From contig BQMF02000100.1 of the NCBI GenBank assembly GCA_027922465.2, positions 806,001 to 870,000 on the forward strand: a DNA stretch of 64,000 bases, given 5' to 3'. This document shows, one piece after another, positions 46,370 through 58,797 of the stretch. The DNA is from Turritopsis dohrnii (taxonomy: Eukaryota; Cnidaria; Hydrozoa; Anthoathecata; Oceaniidae). Position numbers and translations under genes: made by a program. Position 1 is the stretch's first letter; each line of letters starts with the position of its first letter. The notes under the pieces are model-generated. The model was not told the DNA's origin. It made no database searches and worked only from the letters and a program-made list of their open reading frames with translations.

Positions 46370-49300
46370 TTAGCACGGTTCACTCTGACCGTCTGTATCC
46401 ACAGATCCATAAGTATGTTGCGATATTTTTTCGAGTTGAATTCCATTGTTACTTGCAATCTCTTCCACTAGTTCCACATGATCATTTCCTCCGAAAGTGT
46501 GCGGTTGCTGCTTATCATACCTTTTTATTACGTTAAAGATATCGTATCGAATTGGTAATGTCTTTGTTTCGAAAAGGATTTTCGCTGCATACGAAACAGT
46601 TAATAAAGTCAGTAACGTAACGAGCATTGACAGAGTACGAAATGGAAACAGTTGCCCATGTTCTTCGTCGAAATATGGATACTTTATAACTGGTTTTAAG
46701 CCTATGAGCTGCTCTCCACCACCTAGTCTCAACACCAAACCGAGGCAATATGCGGTTATTGAACCATATAGATTTACAAAAGACACGTGGACAGCGCACA
46801 GTAAGTGTGGAAATAACAAAACGTACACTAAGTCTGAGCATAAAAACCATAGACCATAAATTGTATGAACAGTTAATCCCATAATGGTGGCAATAGCTGC
46901 CACAACAATGATGCCCACCCGAATGATCCATTTCATTTCAGTTTGGGCGGCCTGAAATAAAAGCAGTTCAGTTATCAACAACATTGACGGCGAAGCTCGA
47001 GACAAAAGAAAAACAATACAAATAATCTAGAAAATACTTTTCTTCGGTATCCACACCCATCGAAAGCCCGACATGAACATATTTTTTTCTGTCTCTATAT
47101 TTTTTGTCTCTAATTCGTCTCTATATTTGTCTCTGAGGGATTTTAATTACTTTTAATTATCCTACCGTGGAAAGGGAATAAAAATGTAAATATTTCCAAG
47201 TAATAGGGATATACAACTATTTAAAAAATAATGCATAGGAACGAGACGAAACTTGATAGGCAGGTATTAAATCAGTGTTCAAACAAACTTGTCTATTAGT
47301 TTCTTCTACAATAATTGAACATTTATTATAATTGAGCAAAAAGACTTACATTGCTTCGGAGTATTATTTTGTAGATATTATGTGCAAACATAGAGCTTGC
47401 TGACAGCACCGACGAATCAGCTGACGACATGACGGCTGCCGATACAGCACCAAGTCCGACAAAAGCAACGGACGTTGGAGTCAGGTATTGTAGAACGAGA
47501 GGAAGAATTAAAGGCATGTATTCAGTTTTAATGTCTGTTGTTCCGTTTCTCAAATATTTGGCTGGAATTCCCACGGCTTTCCAGTCTAAAACGATATGAA
47601 AAATAGGGAATGATTTCCATGGAGATTTGAAGAATTGGATTTAATTTCGAAATTACACTGTGCACATGGAACAAAATTCATTTTCTTTTTCTACTTTTTT
47701 TTGAATCCATGGGATGACTTAGTTAACCTTATTAATTTTTCATAACTTTAAAATATTCAAAATTAATTTATTTTAAATGGAACCTGTTGATCTTGCAATG
47801 GCTCCGATTAGAATAGGTGGAATTGCCATGACAATACAACCTGCGGCTGCAACAAAAGATAAAAGTTGCGCACGTGCGGCGGACTTTGAGGATAATACCC
47901 TCTGGAAATAAACTTGCCAAGGTATACCTCCAAATATCTAAAATAATGCAGAAAATATTGACTGAGAGTTTTTTAATGTTGACCATTTCTAGTCTTTGAC
48001 AACTTTAACATTTCATCATTGCTTACATTACGTCATGGTCATAGCAGCCTTGACATCGTTTTGAAAGTTGGATAAAAACGACAAAGAGAAATTATTTTAC
48101 AAAGTACTTTTATCACGAGTGAAAGTATAAGCTGCAATGATGTTTATATATAGGAATAATTTCGACTTGGAACTTGAGTTACTGCCAAAAAACGCAAAGC
48201 ATCAGTATAATCAGTATAATATCAGTATAAGCATCAGTAGAATCGCTGAATTTTTTAATCGTGGTTCAGCTGGACAGTAATATTAATGAAGAAGTATAAA
48301 GGATACATCTTACTAAAAGAAGAGCAAAATCACTCCATTCACCAACATATCTCCTTTTTAAGTAACCAATCCATTCCTGTTTCGTTGAATTGATATTCTG
48401 TACATGATCATGTACAAAAGCGAAAGGAATACAGATCCACTAAAATTGAAAAACATGATTAAATCTACTGAATTTGTTAACAAGGATGGCGTCGTTAAGC
48501 GTTGACGCGACATCTGAACAGAAAATCTGGAAAAACGTTTTCTGGCGATGTTAAGAGTTGTATTTGACACATAGCTTTAAAAAAAAAAGTTTTTTTACCA
48601 GTCCTACAAAGATACAAATGAGTTGTACAACATCTGTGAACGCAACCGAATACAAACCACCAAACAATGTGTAACCAACCGCTATCAAAGCAGACACAAT
48701 CACCGATAGGTTGATGTTTATATCCAGAATAACAGCCAATGTGGCTCCAAGTGCAGATAATATAGCCGCTGACCAAAACGTCTCTCCGAGCAAGGCTGGA
48801 ATGTATAGAAAAGCACCCATGTGTTTGCCATATTTTTCTTGTAATGGATCCAGCATTGTTACATACTTCTTACGACGCATGGGTTTTGCAAATATCAGTC
48901 CACCTACAACATACAAGACGGAGGATTCAGGCAAACAGTTTCCTTGCTCTAATCCCTTTATAAAAACCTTAATATTTTGATAGATCATTGCCGTACTTTT
49001 TCTTATAAAGACTAAATCAGATCAGATCCGTATCTCTATGTCAATAGAATATCCTTCAAAAAGTTAACAATAAACATTGTTGATATTATAAAAGTAACTT
49101 AAATGAACAAAAAACTGACGTTTGACGTTTTACTGTTTGTTACTACAATCCCCTTGAGCATCACATACTTTATACTAATATACTTTTTGTTTCCTGAGAC
49201 TATCGATCTATGCATACACTCTTACCTAAGACAAGACTCAAACTGTAACCCCAAGGCGCTTGTGTCCATACTAAACCTTTTGACTTGTCGTAAACTGCTT

Positions 49301-49690
49301 CTGCTGTACCGTTGATGTAACCTCCACCAACCCACGTTGCTTTAAAAGATTAACAAAATTATTCAGTTTGGATCAAAATGATGAGCATTCATTTCTTGCG
49401 CGGAAATTCAAAGTAAAGGTTAGGATAAATTTAGCAGAAACTCAGTTATCAAAATATTTTAAATTTCAGACGCTTAGTTTCACGAGTTAATTACCGGTCA
49501 TTGTAAAAGTTCCGATGAATATTCCGATATCCCTTCCCGCCAGCATCAACTCTTCGCTTTCGGTTGCTTGATTCGCATCGTTCTTTTTCAAATTTTCCCG
49601 CTTCTTGTACCATGCCGCCAAAATTCCAACCAATAGAATTGCAATGTAAAAGAAAACAATGCTAATTAAACCAGGGATATTGAAAGTCAT
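46370..49690 (-). CDS. SLC5A7: High-affinity choline transporter (SLC5A7/CHT1), complete, seven exons
   Basis: Coding exons 49690-49495, 49339-49226, 48903-48599, 48439-48314, 47937-47784, 47585-47350 and 46951-46370 all have GT-AG borders and compatible phases, giving 570 residues (human CHT1 has 580). The ATG at 49690 gives the short N-terminus usual for CHT1 before TM1. Diagnostic segments: [92 protein letters not shown], and [19 protein letters not shown], which carries the sodium-site serines. These belong to the sodium/choline cotransporter, which supplies choline for acetylcholine synthesis at the plasma membrane. About 13 membrane segments are expected. The cytoplasmic tail is short and diverged. 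No break seen. Confidence 0.95.
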
Positions 49691-51885
49691 ACTGTCCAAA
49701 ATCTTTTATCATCTGATTCTTTTCCTGTATGTGTACAATGTGAGATGTCATCTACAAGCTTGGAGAAGTTTTTTAAACACATGTTAAACGTTATCGTCTT
49801 TATAATTACAACTGTAGATTATGTTTGTGTTAATCGATTTTCCTTTATCTATAAATAAAAAATGTTGGAACAACTAATTGAGCTTATATAATTTATAAAG
49901 TGCAGTTTACACTTAGATAAAATTACTTTTTGTCAACTGCAATACGACTGGAAACGAAGGTTTGCGGGCTTTTTCCATATTTTTAGTTCATTCAGTAAAT
50001 CGATAGAATTGCAAAGATACATTGCAGCCTCATTTTCAACCTTACGCACTATTACGTAATATAAACTTGAATACGTTTATAAACTTGGAAACGAGGCTTA
50101 GATTTCATCCAAGATTTTTTTTGTCAGTCAACAGATTCCTCTTAATCCTTCCATAGAGAATAATGTGATACGTATACCCACCCCAAAACCACTTTATCAT
50201 CAATACCGGGACGAGGATTTCAGAACATAAGTTCTCTTTCCACAACATCTTTTTAAATAAGCAAGCTTCAAAAAATTGCAAAAATTCAAAAGCATGGTGT
50301 CTGCTATCATTGCAACTCTGTAGCAACACTACTGAAATTTATTTTGTAAATGCATTTAATCTTTTGAATTCAGTTCAGACTTATATTCTCAACCAACTTC
50401 TTTTCGCCAAGATGAATTTTCAAATTTTAAACCATTTCATTTGCTTTCTGAAATTTTTACAGATGGATGAATATAAACTTTTCATATTTTGTTTTCCGAA
50501 AAAAGAACACTTAGACCTTATACATTATATTTTTATAACTCATAATTTATTAATAAATCACTTTTGCAAATTTCATTTAATAATTTTTCTAAAATCTGTT
50601 TTGTTTTGAAGTTTCCAAAACCATTTTATTGATAATGAACCCATGGGCAAATTCGTCAAAGGTCACTGCGATGAAGTGCATTTTCATTAAAATGGTCTGT
50701 TTGTGAGCCTTTCATACAGAAATGTACTCTTTCGCAGTGATTTCGCAACAAATTTGCCCTGCGAAAACATAACGACAGGAATGAGTTAGAAGCAGACGTC
50801 CATTAACATTTCCCAAATTGCAGTTTTGTCAAATGACGCGTTGTATCGCTATCAAATGACGCGTTGTATCGCTAATTGCTTGATTTTAAGTGTTCCATAA
50901 CTCAACATGTTAAAGGAAAATTAGCATTAAATTTCATCAAATTTCATCACAACACGAGGCGAGTAAAAGTGGATCAATGGCCTTTGAGCGTTAACAGAAA
51001 ATATCGATTTCGCATTTTCTTGTTTGTAAACTAGGAACTCTCACTGATTTCATTTTGAACTGAATTTTTTATTTTTTTTAATTATATGCGACAAATCAAA
51101 AACATAGGAAATAGATTCTCACGTAATGAATTACAAACGATGAAATTTGGGGTTAGTCAAAATCGAAGCTATAGTGGCAAGTTTAACAGAGCTTACAATA
51201 GATTCCCTGACAAGCGTTTCCAAGAGGCGTAATGTTTATAATGATTAGTGTTTTTTTGCTTGATGATTGTTATATCCTATAATTTTATGAGACGCTATTA
51301 ACGCATCTTCGTAGGTAATTAAACGGTTTTTTATACGCTACGGGATTTTATCATTTTATCATTTTATCATTTTTTATGATTTTATCATTTGTTTCTGAGG
51401 AGGCACTTTAAAGACAACAAGTTCCAACCATAAAGCCTCAGTCAACTCAAGACACAGACAAAAAATAGGAAAAACTCAATTCAGTTCTGAACCATATAAC
51501 TTCAGGATTTTTGAAATATGCCTGGTGGTTTTCGTTGTAGCGGATTATTTTAACTCCCTGGGAAAAATAAATCCCCCAGTTAAAGAAAACTAGGAAATAA
51601 TGACTCCCCTAGAGTAGAAATTTCCTAGGAAATAATGACTCCCTTAGTAAATAATGACTCCGCATTATTTCGGATTGAGAAATGTCAGGGTGTCAAACTA
51701 AACCAGTTAATCATGACCCCCACCCATCAAAAGAAGTCATTGCAGTGCATATCTTTAACTATAAAACCCTATAAACCCAGAGAAAATTTAATGACAAAAT
51801 AAGTTATCATATACCATATGATATACCGTATTTCTCCGCGTATAAGCCCAGGGCTTATCTGATTTCGTAAGGCGCGGAAAAATAC
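49691..51885. other. Upstream region of CHT1 with short direct repeats
   Basis: Holds the promoter side of the transporter gene. Visible repeats: a 22-bp direct duplication containing AAATGACGCGTTGTATCGCT at about 50830-50876, a TTTATCAT run at 51345-51390, and GAAATAATGACTCCC three times at 51595-51663. The Leu/Phe-rich frame at 50310-50609 is probably chance. Confidence 0.45.
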
Positions 51886-52175
51886 GTGCTAACCGCATTG
51901 GGCTCAACTTCATTATTCATAACTCGAAGGCCCAATTGTAGTTGTTCAAATATACCAAAGTTCAGTCAAATCCGACCATTTTTGAAGTCTCCAGGCTGCC
52001 CCAAAGTTTTAGCCCCGTTTTGGCGCAAAACCCCGTCCCAGGCACTAAAAATTAAAATTTCAAAAATACCCCCAGATATTCATCCAAGAAACAAGTGTGC
52101 AAAATTTCAGCCAAATCCGACCATTTTTCAGGCTGCCCCAAAGTTTTTCGGACAGACACACAGACAGATTCTCAG
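51886..52175 (+). repeat. Direct repeat of about 50 bp
   Basis: CAAATCCGACCATTTTT(G/C)A and CAGGCTGCCCCAAAGTTTT occur together at about 51967-52010 and again at about 52113-52148, followed by CAGACACACAGACAG. Dispersed-repeat character; the frames here read the repeat. Confidence 0.65.
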
Positions 52176-53984
52176 ATTCTAACTCAACTTTATTCTTATC
52201 AGCTGATTAGCCTTACCCATAGAGCATATAATTCCAATCTGAACCAACCAATGATCCCGACTGTCATCTTGCTTAAGCCCCACCACCCGACACCATAGCG
52301 ATTCCTTTGACAGTCATTCCTCATCCCGTGCGCTGTTACGCGCGCAAAACCCATTGGATGATGTCAGGTGGTTACAATTTTGAGTGAGATGAAAAGAAAA
52401 GCAGTGATTTCACCATTCCTTTGTGTATTGTTTCCAGTTTAACCAACTGAGTTAGACTGTGAATACTAAGAGATACTTATAAGCTTAATTTCTGCCCGTC
52501 TCCTAGAATGTATGTCCAACTTAGTCACAACGTTCTGGAATTTGTTCTGTATTATTTTTGCGTATACACTGCCTGCAGAAGAGTGCATTCTTTGCATTAT
52601 CAGTGTTTTTCTTTTGTCTGTTGTCACTTACGTTATTTTGCGAGAGACGTGTAGCTATTGTAATTACAGAAAATAAGTCATTAAAATAATTTTAGTAAAC
52701 AAAACAAGAACAACTCGAAGAACAAGTCATTTTACTACAGAATTAAACAACCTAAGTTATGACTATACTATACTTCATGACGTCAATTCGCTTACGTTAA
52801 TGAATATTGACACCGACGATATATCCGAAGTTAAAAAATATTAACGAAATAAAAGTTCACATTACGAGAATATACGTTTTCATAAATTACATCATTGCAT
52901 AAATAAATAATAAAATTAATAAAACAACAGATAGCACGTAAATTTCGAGAATAACTTAAGAAACAAACGTTAAAAAATGACAGAAACAAACAAGTCCGTT
53001 TTTTAAAAAAACTGAAGGTTTAAAATGATTGGCCAATTCGTCGAGCTCATGTCAACTCGTTAGTGATGAATAGACGTTTTGTTTCGTTGACATGAGGTTG
53101 ACGAAAATATTATGATGTGAATAAAAACGAAACTAGGAAGAGTCAAAATCAGTCGTTTTGCTTGGAATGAAATATAAATATCTTTTGTATTTGTTAAGGC
53201 TTAAGGGAATCATTCACTTTGAGTGAGAGTTCAGTTTTGGAGCGAGGAATCACGAATTTATGAATAAAATAAAATAGAGTAAGATCTAATACTGAATGAG
53301 ATGGACAAACCACATGCACCTGCCTTGGAGGAAGAAGCAGACCTAGTTGAATGTGCTTTGAATAATGGTTTATCAGTGCCAGAATTACATAATATTTGTT
53401 TGGTCCATCCCACAACATTAAACAACTGCTTCTTGTGAATGGACAAAACTTAACAACAACTGAGTAGTTTCATTTTGAAGCCTTGAAGCACTTGAACACG
53501 ATATGTAAGAATCTTACGTACTTACTACACACAACAATTTATCTGGTGAAAAAACTCTCAAAAGTAAGTTTGGGAGGAGCTTTCCCACTTTTCCAACTTT
53601 TCGAAAGCTTAACAAAATGAAATGTGTATGTGTTATCTGCCCTACTCATAAAGCGAATGTCCAACTTTGTAATTTCTGAATATCGACTCGATGCAGTCAG
53701 AGCTAGAAGGGTGGTGTTAAAAGTTTGTCTGACAAATTACATGAGTCTCTCAAGTTTTTTTTTATATAATTGAGTACCTTATTAACATATTAAATGAAAG
53801 TATACCTAGTTCAAGGTGGACGCTTGTTAAAGGCACCTGACATTAAATGACAGACTATGGGCAATTGAGCCACTGGATCACCTTCCGCCCGTTGATGGTA
53901 AGCAGATATTGCTGAATAGTGAACATTAATAGTGCGATATTGCAAACCTTTATTAAAGAGATCAGCAAGATAATTAAATGTAAT
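52176..53984. other. Non-coding stretch left of the DIRS remnant
   Basis: No recognisable gene. It may include the end region of the retroelement, but I could not identify a terminal repeat. Confidence 0.35.
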
Positions 53985-54564
53985 TTACAGGACATGGAAA
54001 GGTTTCCACCTCCCGTTCACGACACCAGCCAGACTACTGACGCCAAGCCGATTTGTAAGTAGAAATTGAACCTTCACTTGTGGAACTAGAAACAAGGCTT
54101 GCAACTTTGTCCGATGTGCCTGCTGTTGCCAAGTTTGCCTTAAAACCAGCCACGCCGCTATCTGTAGGGAGTGGTTCATAATTTTTTTGATGAGGCAGTA
54201 TTATAAGATTTTAAATTGAAATTTCCAATAGTGACGTGCACCATGACTGGATTAGCCAGACAGGAGTTTCAAGAATGAGCGCCGTGCTTTTGTCTTTCCT
54301 ATCAGACTAAATGGAGAAAATGCATAAAGGAAGCGACTGGACCAATGTTGTTCCAACACATTTGTTGCTATGCTCTCTGGATCTGGTTTACAAGACATGT
54401 AAAGTTTTAGTTGGTAGGATAGACAAGATGCAAATGAATGTATTTGTGGTATCCTCCTGGCTCAACAAAGGCGATGGAAAACTTCCGAAGACAACTTTCA
54501 TTCGTTTTGAACCACATGGGCTCTTGACTCTTTGTCTGCATTAGCGGGATTAAGAAAAATCATG

Positions 54565-54710
54565 TTTCGTTTACACGAAACTTTGTAGGGAATTGTATAC
54601 AATCTAGTAGAGTTATTCGTGAATTTTTCCCTACAAAGTCATTAGAAACTTCACATCAACACTTGAAATAAGCGTGCAAAGTTATGACGTTTCTTTTGAT
54701 ACAACAAAAG
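54565..54710 (+). repeat. Dispersed repeat, copy 1
   Basis: TTTACACGAAACT...GTATACAA...GTAGAGTT(A/G)TTCGTGAA...CAAAGTCATTAGAAACTTC is found inverted at 60930-61075. Confidence 0.75.
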
Positions 54711-54819
54711 GCTTAAAATCTCTGAAGTACCGTTTTAGTAGAACGGATTTAAAACAATTCTCACCAGTAATTGATTTTTTTTCGTGTAGCAGACTAGTCG
54801 AGTTTACGAATCTCCCTAA

Positions 54820-55250
54820 TTAACGTTTAAACGGCTGGGAATTTATTCTGCCGTAACCGTTTTTTGGTCGGGAAACTAGAAAGTCCCAAATTTTCTTTGA
54901 TAGATCTACCAGGGCCCCCATCTTCACAAGGTAAGTGAGAGCAGTCATGATTTCTATTTGAAGATGAATATGTTTAAATGCAAGCAATTTCGTGAAACTA
55001 AGAATAGCTAGTTTGACGGTTTTCAATTCTAGAACATTGATATGAAGCTCCGCTAAAGACCAAATAAAGAGCCCTCGTGGATCTGCTTTGACAATAAGTC
55101 CCCCCATTTTTGCATCAATGCATCGGCTGCTATGAGAAGATCGGGTGATGGGGTAATTAGAGGCATTTCATTGGAGGGCCACAGGTTGTTTATCCACCAT
55201 ATTAACTCCAGCTTGGAGTCTCTGTTCAAACTAAGAGGGCCTGATAACAA
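54820..55250 (-). pseudogene. DIRS RNase H region
   Basis: ELIWWINNLWPSNEMPL, LLIAADALMQKWGD and LAELHINVLELKTVKLAILS follow the order of DIRS RNase H domains. The two frames overlap and must be joined by a shift near 55080. The aspartate usual in SDAS is replaced (AADA). Confidence 0.75.
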
Positions 55251-55320
55251 TGACTGCGTTGCAAGACAAGATTCTGTTACATTTGAAAATAGTGAAAATT
55301 CAGTTTTGCTGAACGAATTA

Positions 55321-56010
55321 CTACAGCAGTTGAGCTGAGTTTAACTGAGTCAAATCCAGAACCCAAACAGTCTCTTTTTGATATTTCTGCTGACAATGAA
55401 AAATAATCTGCCATAGCTTTTCCTGAGGAAGAGACAACTTCATTTCTACAGAGTTGATTGTCAACCCCAAAACATCTATCTGCTGGATTGGGAATAGTAT
55501 GGACACATTTATTATAAAACCCAGTTGTTGAAACAAGAAAATTGTTGTGTCCCTGTGGCCCAGTAACTCCTGAACTGTCCGACCCAGTACTAGCATATTG
55601 TCTAGGTAAGCTATGATTTGAATATTCAAAGGATGTAGCAAAGAAATGGGTATTTTCAACAGCTTGGACATTAACACTAGGGTAGCAAAGACAAAGAAAT
55701 TCGTACAGATTTCCCTCTCAAAGAAACCGGAGGTACTTCCGAGACTTCTCTGTCATTGGTTTTATGAAACAGACATCCTTCAGTACTAACTTGATCAAAC
55801 AATTCTCTTCCTGGAGGAGATCTTTTAAAAGATGCAACCCCTCCATCTTGAAATATTAAAAAGATGCCTCAGATTTATCACCGGCTGTTTCCCCTACCCC
55901 TTCTGTCTACTGGAGATAAGTTGCTTAAAATTTTGTGTTGATTCTGAGAAACTGGATGTATTGCTCCTTTCTTCAACATATCCTTAAACTCCTGATTTAT
56001 TAAATCAGTT
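55321..56010 (-). pseudogene. DIRS reverse transcriptase
   Basis: Recognisable blocks: KKGAIHPVSQNQHKILSNL, YFKMEGLHLLKDLLQE, PMTEKSRKYLRF, then IIAYLDNMLVLGRTVQELLG. The catalytic YLDD is YLDN, and several stops precede it, so the enzyme is dead. Thumb region: DVLGLTINSVEMKLSLPQEK. Confidence 0.8.
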
Positions 56011-56442
56011 GTTGGTTCATATGTGTACCTTGAGGAATCTTTTTCTGATGAAATCCCTCCGAAAATGGTATTTTGTAACCCTGTACAATTGACAGACTGT
56101 GCTTGTCTTGAGTTTTTCTCAGTTCAGAAGGAAATGTTCTATCCTCACTGCCAATGGAGGATGAACCAGATTGTTTTCGAAAAGTAATTGTTTTCTAAAT
56201 GGGTGAATTCGGTGGTACAGTTTTGGATTCAGGAAATTTAGTGTTATGTTGAATAGAGGCTTCTTGCATTTCACGCTCATCTGATGAACCTTGTGTTTGG
56301 TAATCTTCACCAAATTGGGCTGGGCGATAAGATCCACGATAATTCTTCGAAAACGCAATTTTTCGCCCCTCATGATCATGATCTGTTTGGGAGGGGCCCG
56401 GGCAAAAGTGTATTCGCTTAGTATCATCTACACCCTTAAGCA

Positions 56443-56695
56443 GTCCACTACTGCTTCGTGGTTAAATCCTTGAGCTTAGGAACCCAATATTGAGGGTTCA
56501 AACCCCGCTGAGGTAGGGTGTTGAAAAAGTCACGACTCCTGGAGGTACTGCAACTAGCACGATTCCCTGATGTATTTCGGGGAAAGTGAAGGCTTAACGC
56601 TAGGATGAACATGCGGAATATGTAGCCCCACTCCTTGTGGTGGCTTCGGCCTTGAGTGAGATGAGTGATTTAAAAAGAAAAAAATTATTATTTTG
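56443..56695 (+). repeat. tRNA-derived SINE-like insertion
   Basis: TGGTTAAATCC as a weak A box and GGTTCAAACCC as a strong B box are followed by a body of about 170 bp (CTGATGTATTTCGGGGAAAG, CCACTCCTTGTGGTGGCTTC) and an A-rich end (TTAAAAAGAAAAAAATTATT). It sits between the gag and RT remnants of the DIRS element. Confidence 0.6.
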
Positions 56696-56699
56696 ATCG

Positions 56700-57390
56700 T
56701 CGACAAGACTTGATTTTTTCCGAAATATAACCTTAACGTCTCCTAAAATAAATTAGAATGCCTCTTTAACTTTTTTTGTGGTCCTTAACTACGGCACCAA
56801 AGGCATTAAAACAACGGTGATAAGCAGCAGCTTGGAATGCTTGTACAATCAGCAGTATTCCTTTATCAAGATTTTCTCAAGCATTGGCAGAGAAATCGAA
56901 ACATCCTCATCGCCAGTTGTATATTTTACATCCTCAACAGCCTTCCACACTCTTGCGAGAGGACCCATAGCATTAGCGATCTTTTATTGCACCTTCTCTA
57001 ATGAAGTAACCACTGCCACCTCGCCTTTAGACATGAGAGGGACCAAGAAATCATCCAGTTTTTGAATTTGATCGACATTAATAGGTACTGGATTCTCCAT
57101 TAAAGTTTTATCGAATATATCGTTTTCAGGAAGAAATTCCTGTATATGGCTGTTAACTCATTCAGCCATCTACTCCAGAGGCAAACTCCATTTAAATTTG
57201 TCCTCTGATTTCACCACACGAAAACGTTTACACGGTGGTTCCAAGGGAGAACTGTCTTATTCTGTAAAGCATTTCCCAAAACCAGACGACTCCCATTCAT
57301 CGTTGAGGATGCTGGCAACAACATCCACCTCATCCCTTCTAAACCATATGTATCTTCCATTTGTAATGAAAACTAGAAGCCATTAGGCTT
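56700..57390 (-). pseudogene. DIRS gag-like protein
   Basis: Minus-strand reading includes FLPENDIFDKTLMENPVPIN, NAMGPLARVWKAVEDVKYTT and LEKILIKEYC before shifts and stops. The GPL..VW motif and the following helices match DIRS gag proteins. At least three in-frame stops. Confidence 0.65.
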
Positions 57391-57610
57391 GAACAATTTC
57401 CGCATTAGCCCTTGAAAAAATTGCTTTAGGGCTGAATATCTGAATGACTTGTACACTGACTAATAATTTGATACGGTCTGGAATTCATCAAATTACTCCC
57501 TTCTTTAATTCATTTAACTTAATCTTGACAGCTTTGCAATTCACTATGATGTTTCGAGGTCAGAAAAACAGTTCACCAATATCTTGTGCGCGATGTTTAT
57601 TCATGAAAAT

Positions 57611-57990
57611 TGAAGATCTTTCAAAATTTGGTCCAAATTTGGCCCAAATTGTCCGATTTTAGTCAAATCAGACAAAATGACTGTCAAATTCTAAATCAGC
57701 ACCTTTCAAATGTAATCCATGCAAAATTTCATGAAATTTGAAGAACTTTCGAAATTTGGTCCAAATTTGGCCCAAATTGTCTAATTTTAGTCAATTCTGA
57801 CAAAATGACTGTCGAATTTGAAATCAGCACCTTTCAAATGTAATCCATGCAAAATTTCATGAAATTTGAAGAATTTTCGAAATTTGGTCCAAATTTGGCC
57901 CAAATTGTCCAATTTTAGTCAATTCTGACAAAATGACTATCACATTTGAAATCAGCACCTTTAAAAATGTAATTCATGCAATTTGATGTC
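57611..57990 (+). repeat. 128-bp tandem repeat, three copies
   Basis: TGAAGA(T/A)CTTTC(A/G)AAATTTGGTCC starts at 57611, 57739 and 57867. Each unit contains CAAATTTGGCCCAAATTGTC and GAAATCAGCACCTTTCAAAT. Units are about 93-95% alike by eye. Confidence 0.9.
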
Positions 57991-58797
57991 CTAAAGTCCT
58001 TGCATAGAATTTTGGGTCAGTCATCAACTATTCTGAATAAACAAACAAACCGAAATCCGAACGGACTTTCCGAAAACGACGAAAAACTGTGACAGAGATA
58101 GATAGATAGAATGTGTAAACCAAACAATTTCCTACGCAAAGCGCGGAAATTGAATAAATGTTGATTAATGAAAAATTATTGAAAATTGATAGAACGACGC
58201 GATAAATAACAAGTAAAACCAAATAACACCGTAGATGTTTCTCAGTAACGATTTACTTGTTCACAACACAACTCCTCACTTCGCATACAAAGTTAAGAAA
58301 GAGGTCGTCCGTAACGGGGTTACCATATTTACGGCAACGGTGAAAGCTGGGAGTATTAGATCTACTTAGATTAGATTTTGTGAAATAAAATCGTCCATCA
58401 AAGCAACCATTTTGATATTAATAACCGATTTGGAACCGGGCGAAAAACGGGCAGAGAATAGAGACCAGAAAGCCGAAATAAAGAAGATTTTCTCTTACGG
58501 AGAAATCTGAGTAATGCTGAAAATGGCTTGAAAAACAATTTCAAGTCTCAAGTGGATTTTAATTGGTTCTTACAAAGCAGCATGTATTTAAATGATAAAC
58601 AATAGTGGTTTTAGACATTCGATTTCTGCCTCAAACATTAACAAAAACAGAGCTTGGCATAAAATAATATTCAAGTGATCTGAGCTTCCAGGTCTTACAC
58701 TAAAAAAGGACGTTAAATTTATAATATTGAGTAGAAAAAGTGCAACTCAAAGTGTTTTTAGTAATAATCAATCAATCATGTCAATCCAATTGAAAAG
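57991..58797. other. 3' flank of the beta-trefoil gene
   Basis: No gene or terminal repeat recognised. Confidence 0.35.

Larger units (their letters stand above)
53985..57390 (-). mobile_element. Decayed DIRS-type retroelement
   Basis: Minus-strand order: gag-like, reverse transcriptase, RNase H, then a short segment typical of the region before the tyrosine recombinase. All parts contain stops or shifts. A SINE-like insertion separates gag and RT, and a dispersed repeat (about 54560-54710) interrupts the 3' part. I did not find a convincing tyrosine recombinase core or the terminal repeats. Confidence 0.8.

Noticed and set aside
46497..46931. Frames of 120 (plus) and 132 (minus) codons over the CHT1 last exon
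   Set aside because: Shadows of the transporter frame, which matches the CHT1 C-terminal region residue by residue.
48495..48776. 93-codon minus-strand frame
   Set aside because: Shifted reading of CHT1 exon 3.
50310..50609. 99-codon hydrophobic frame as a membrane protein
   Set aside because: Leu/Phe-rich reading of T-rich DNA with no conserved feature.
54311..54544. 77-codon plus-strand frame
   Set aside because: Lies antisense to the DIRS remnant with no recognisable motif.
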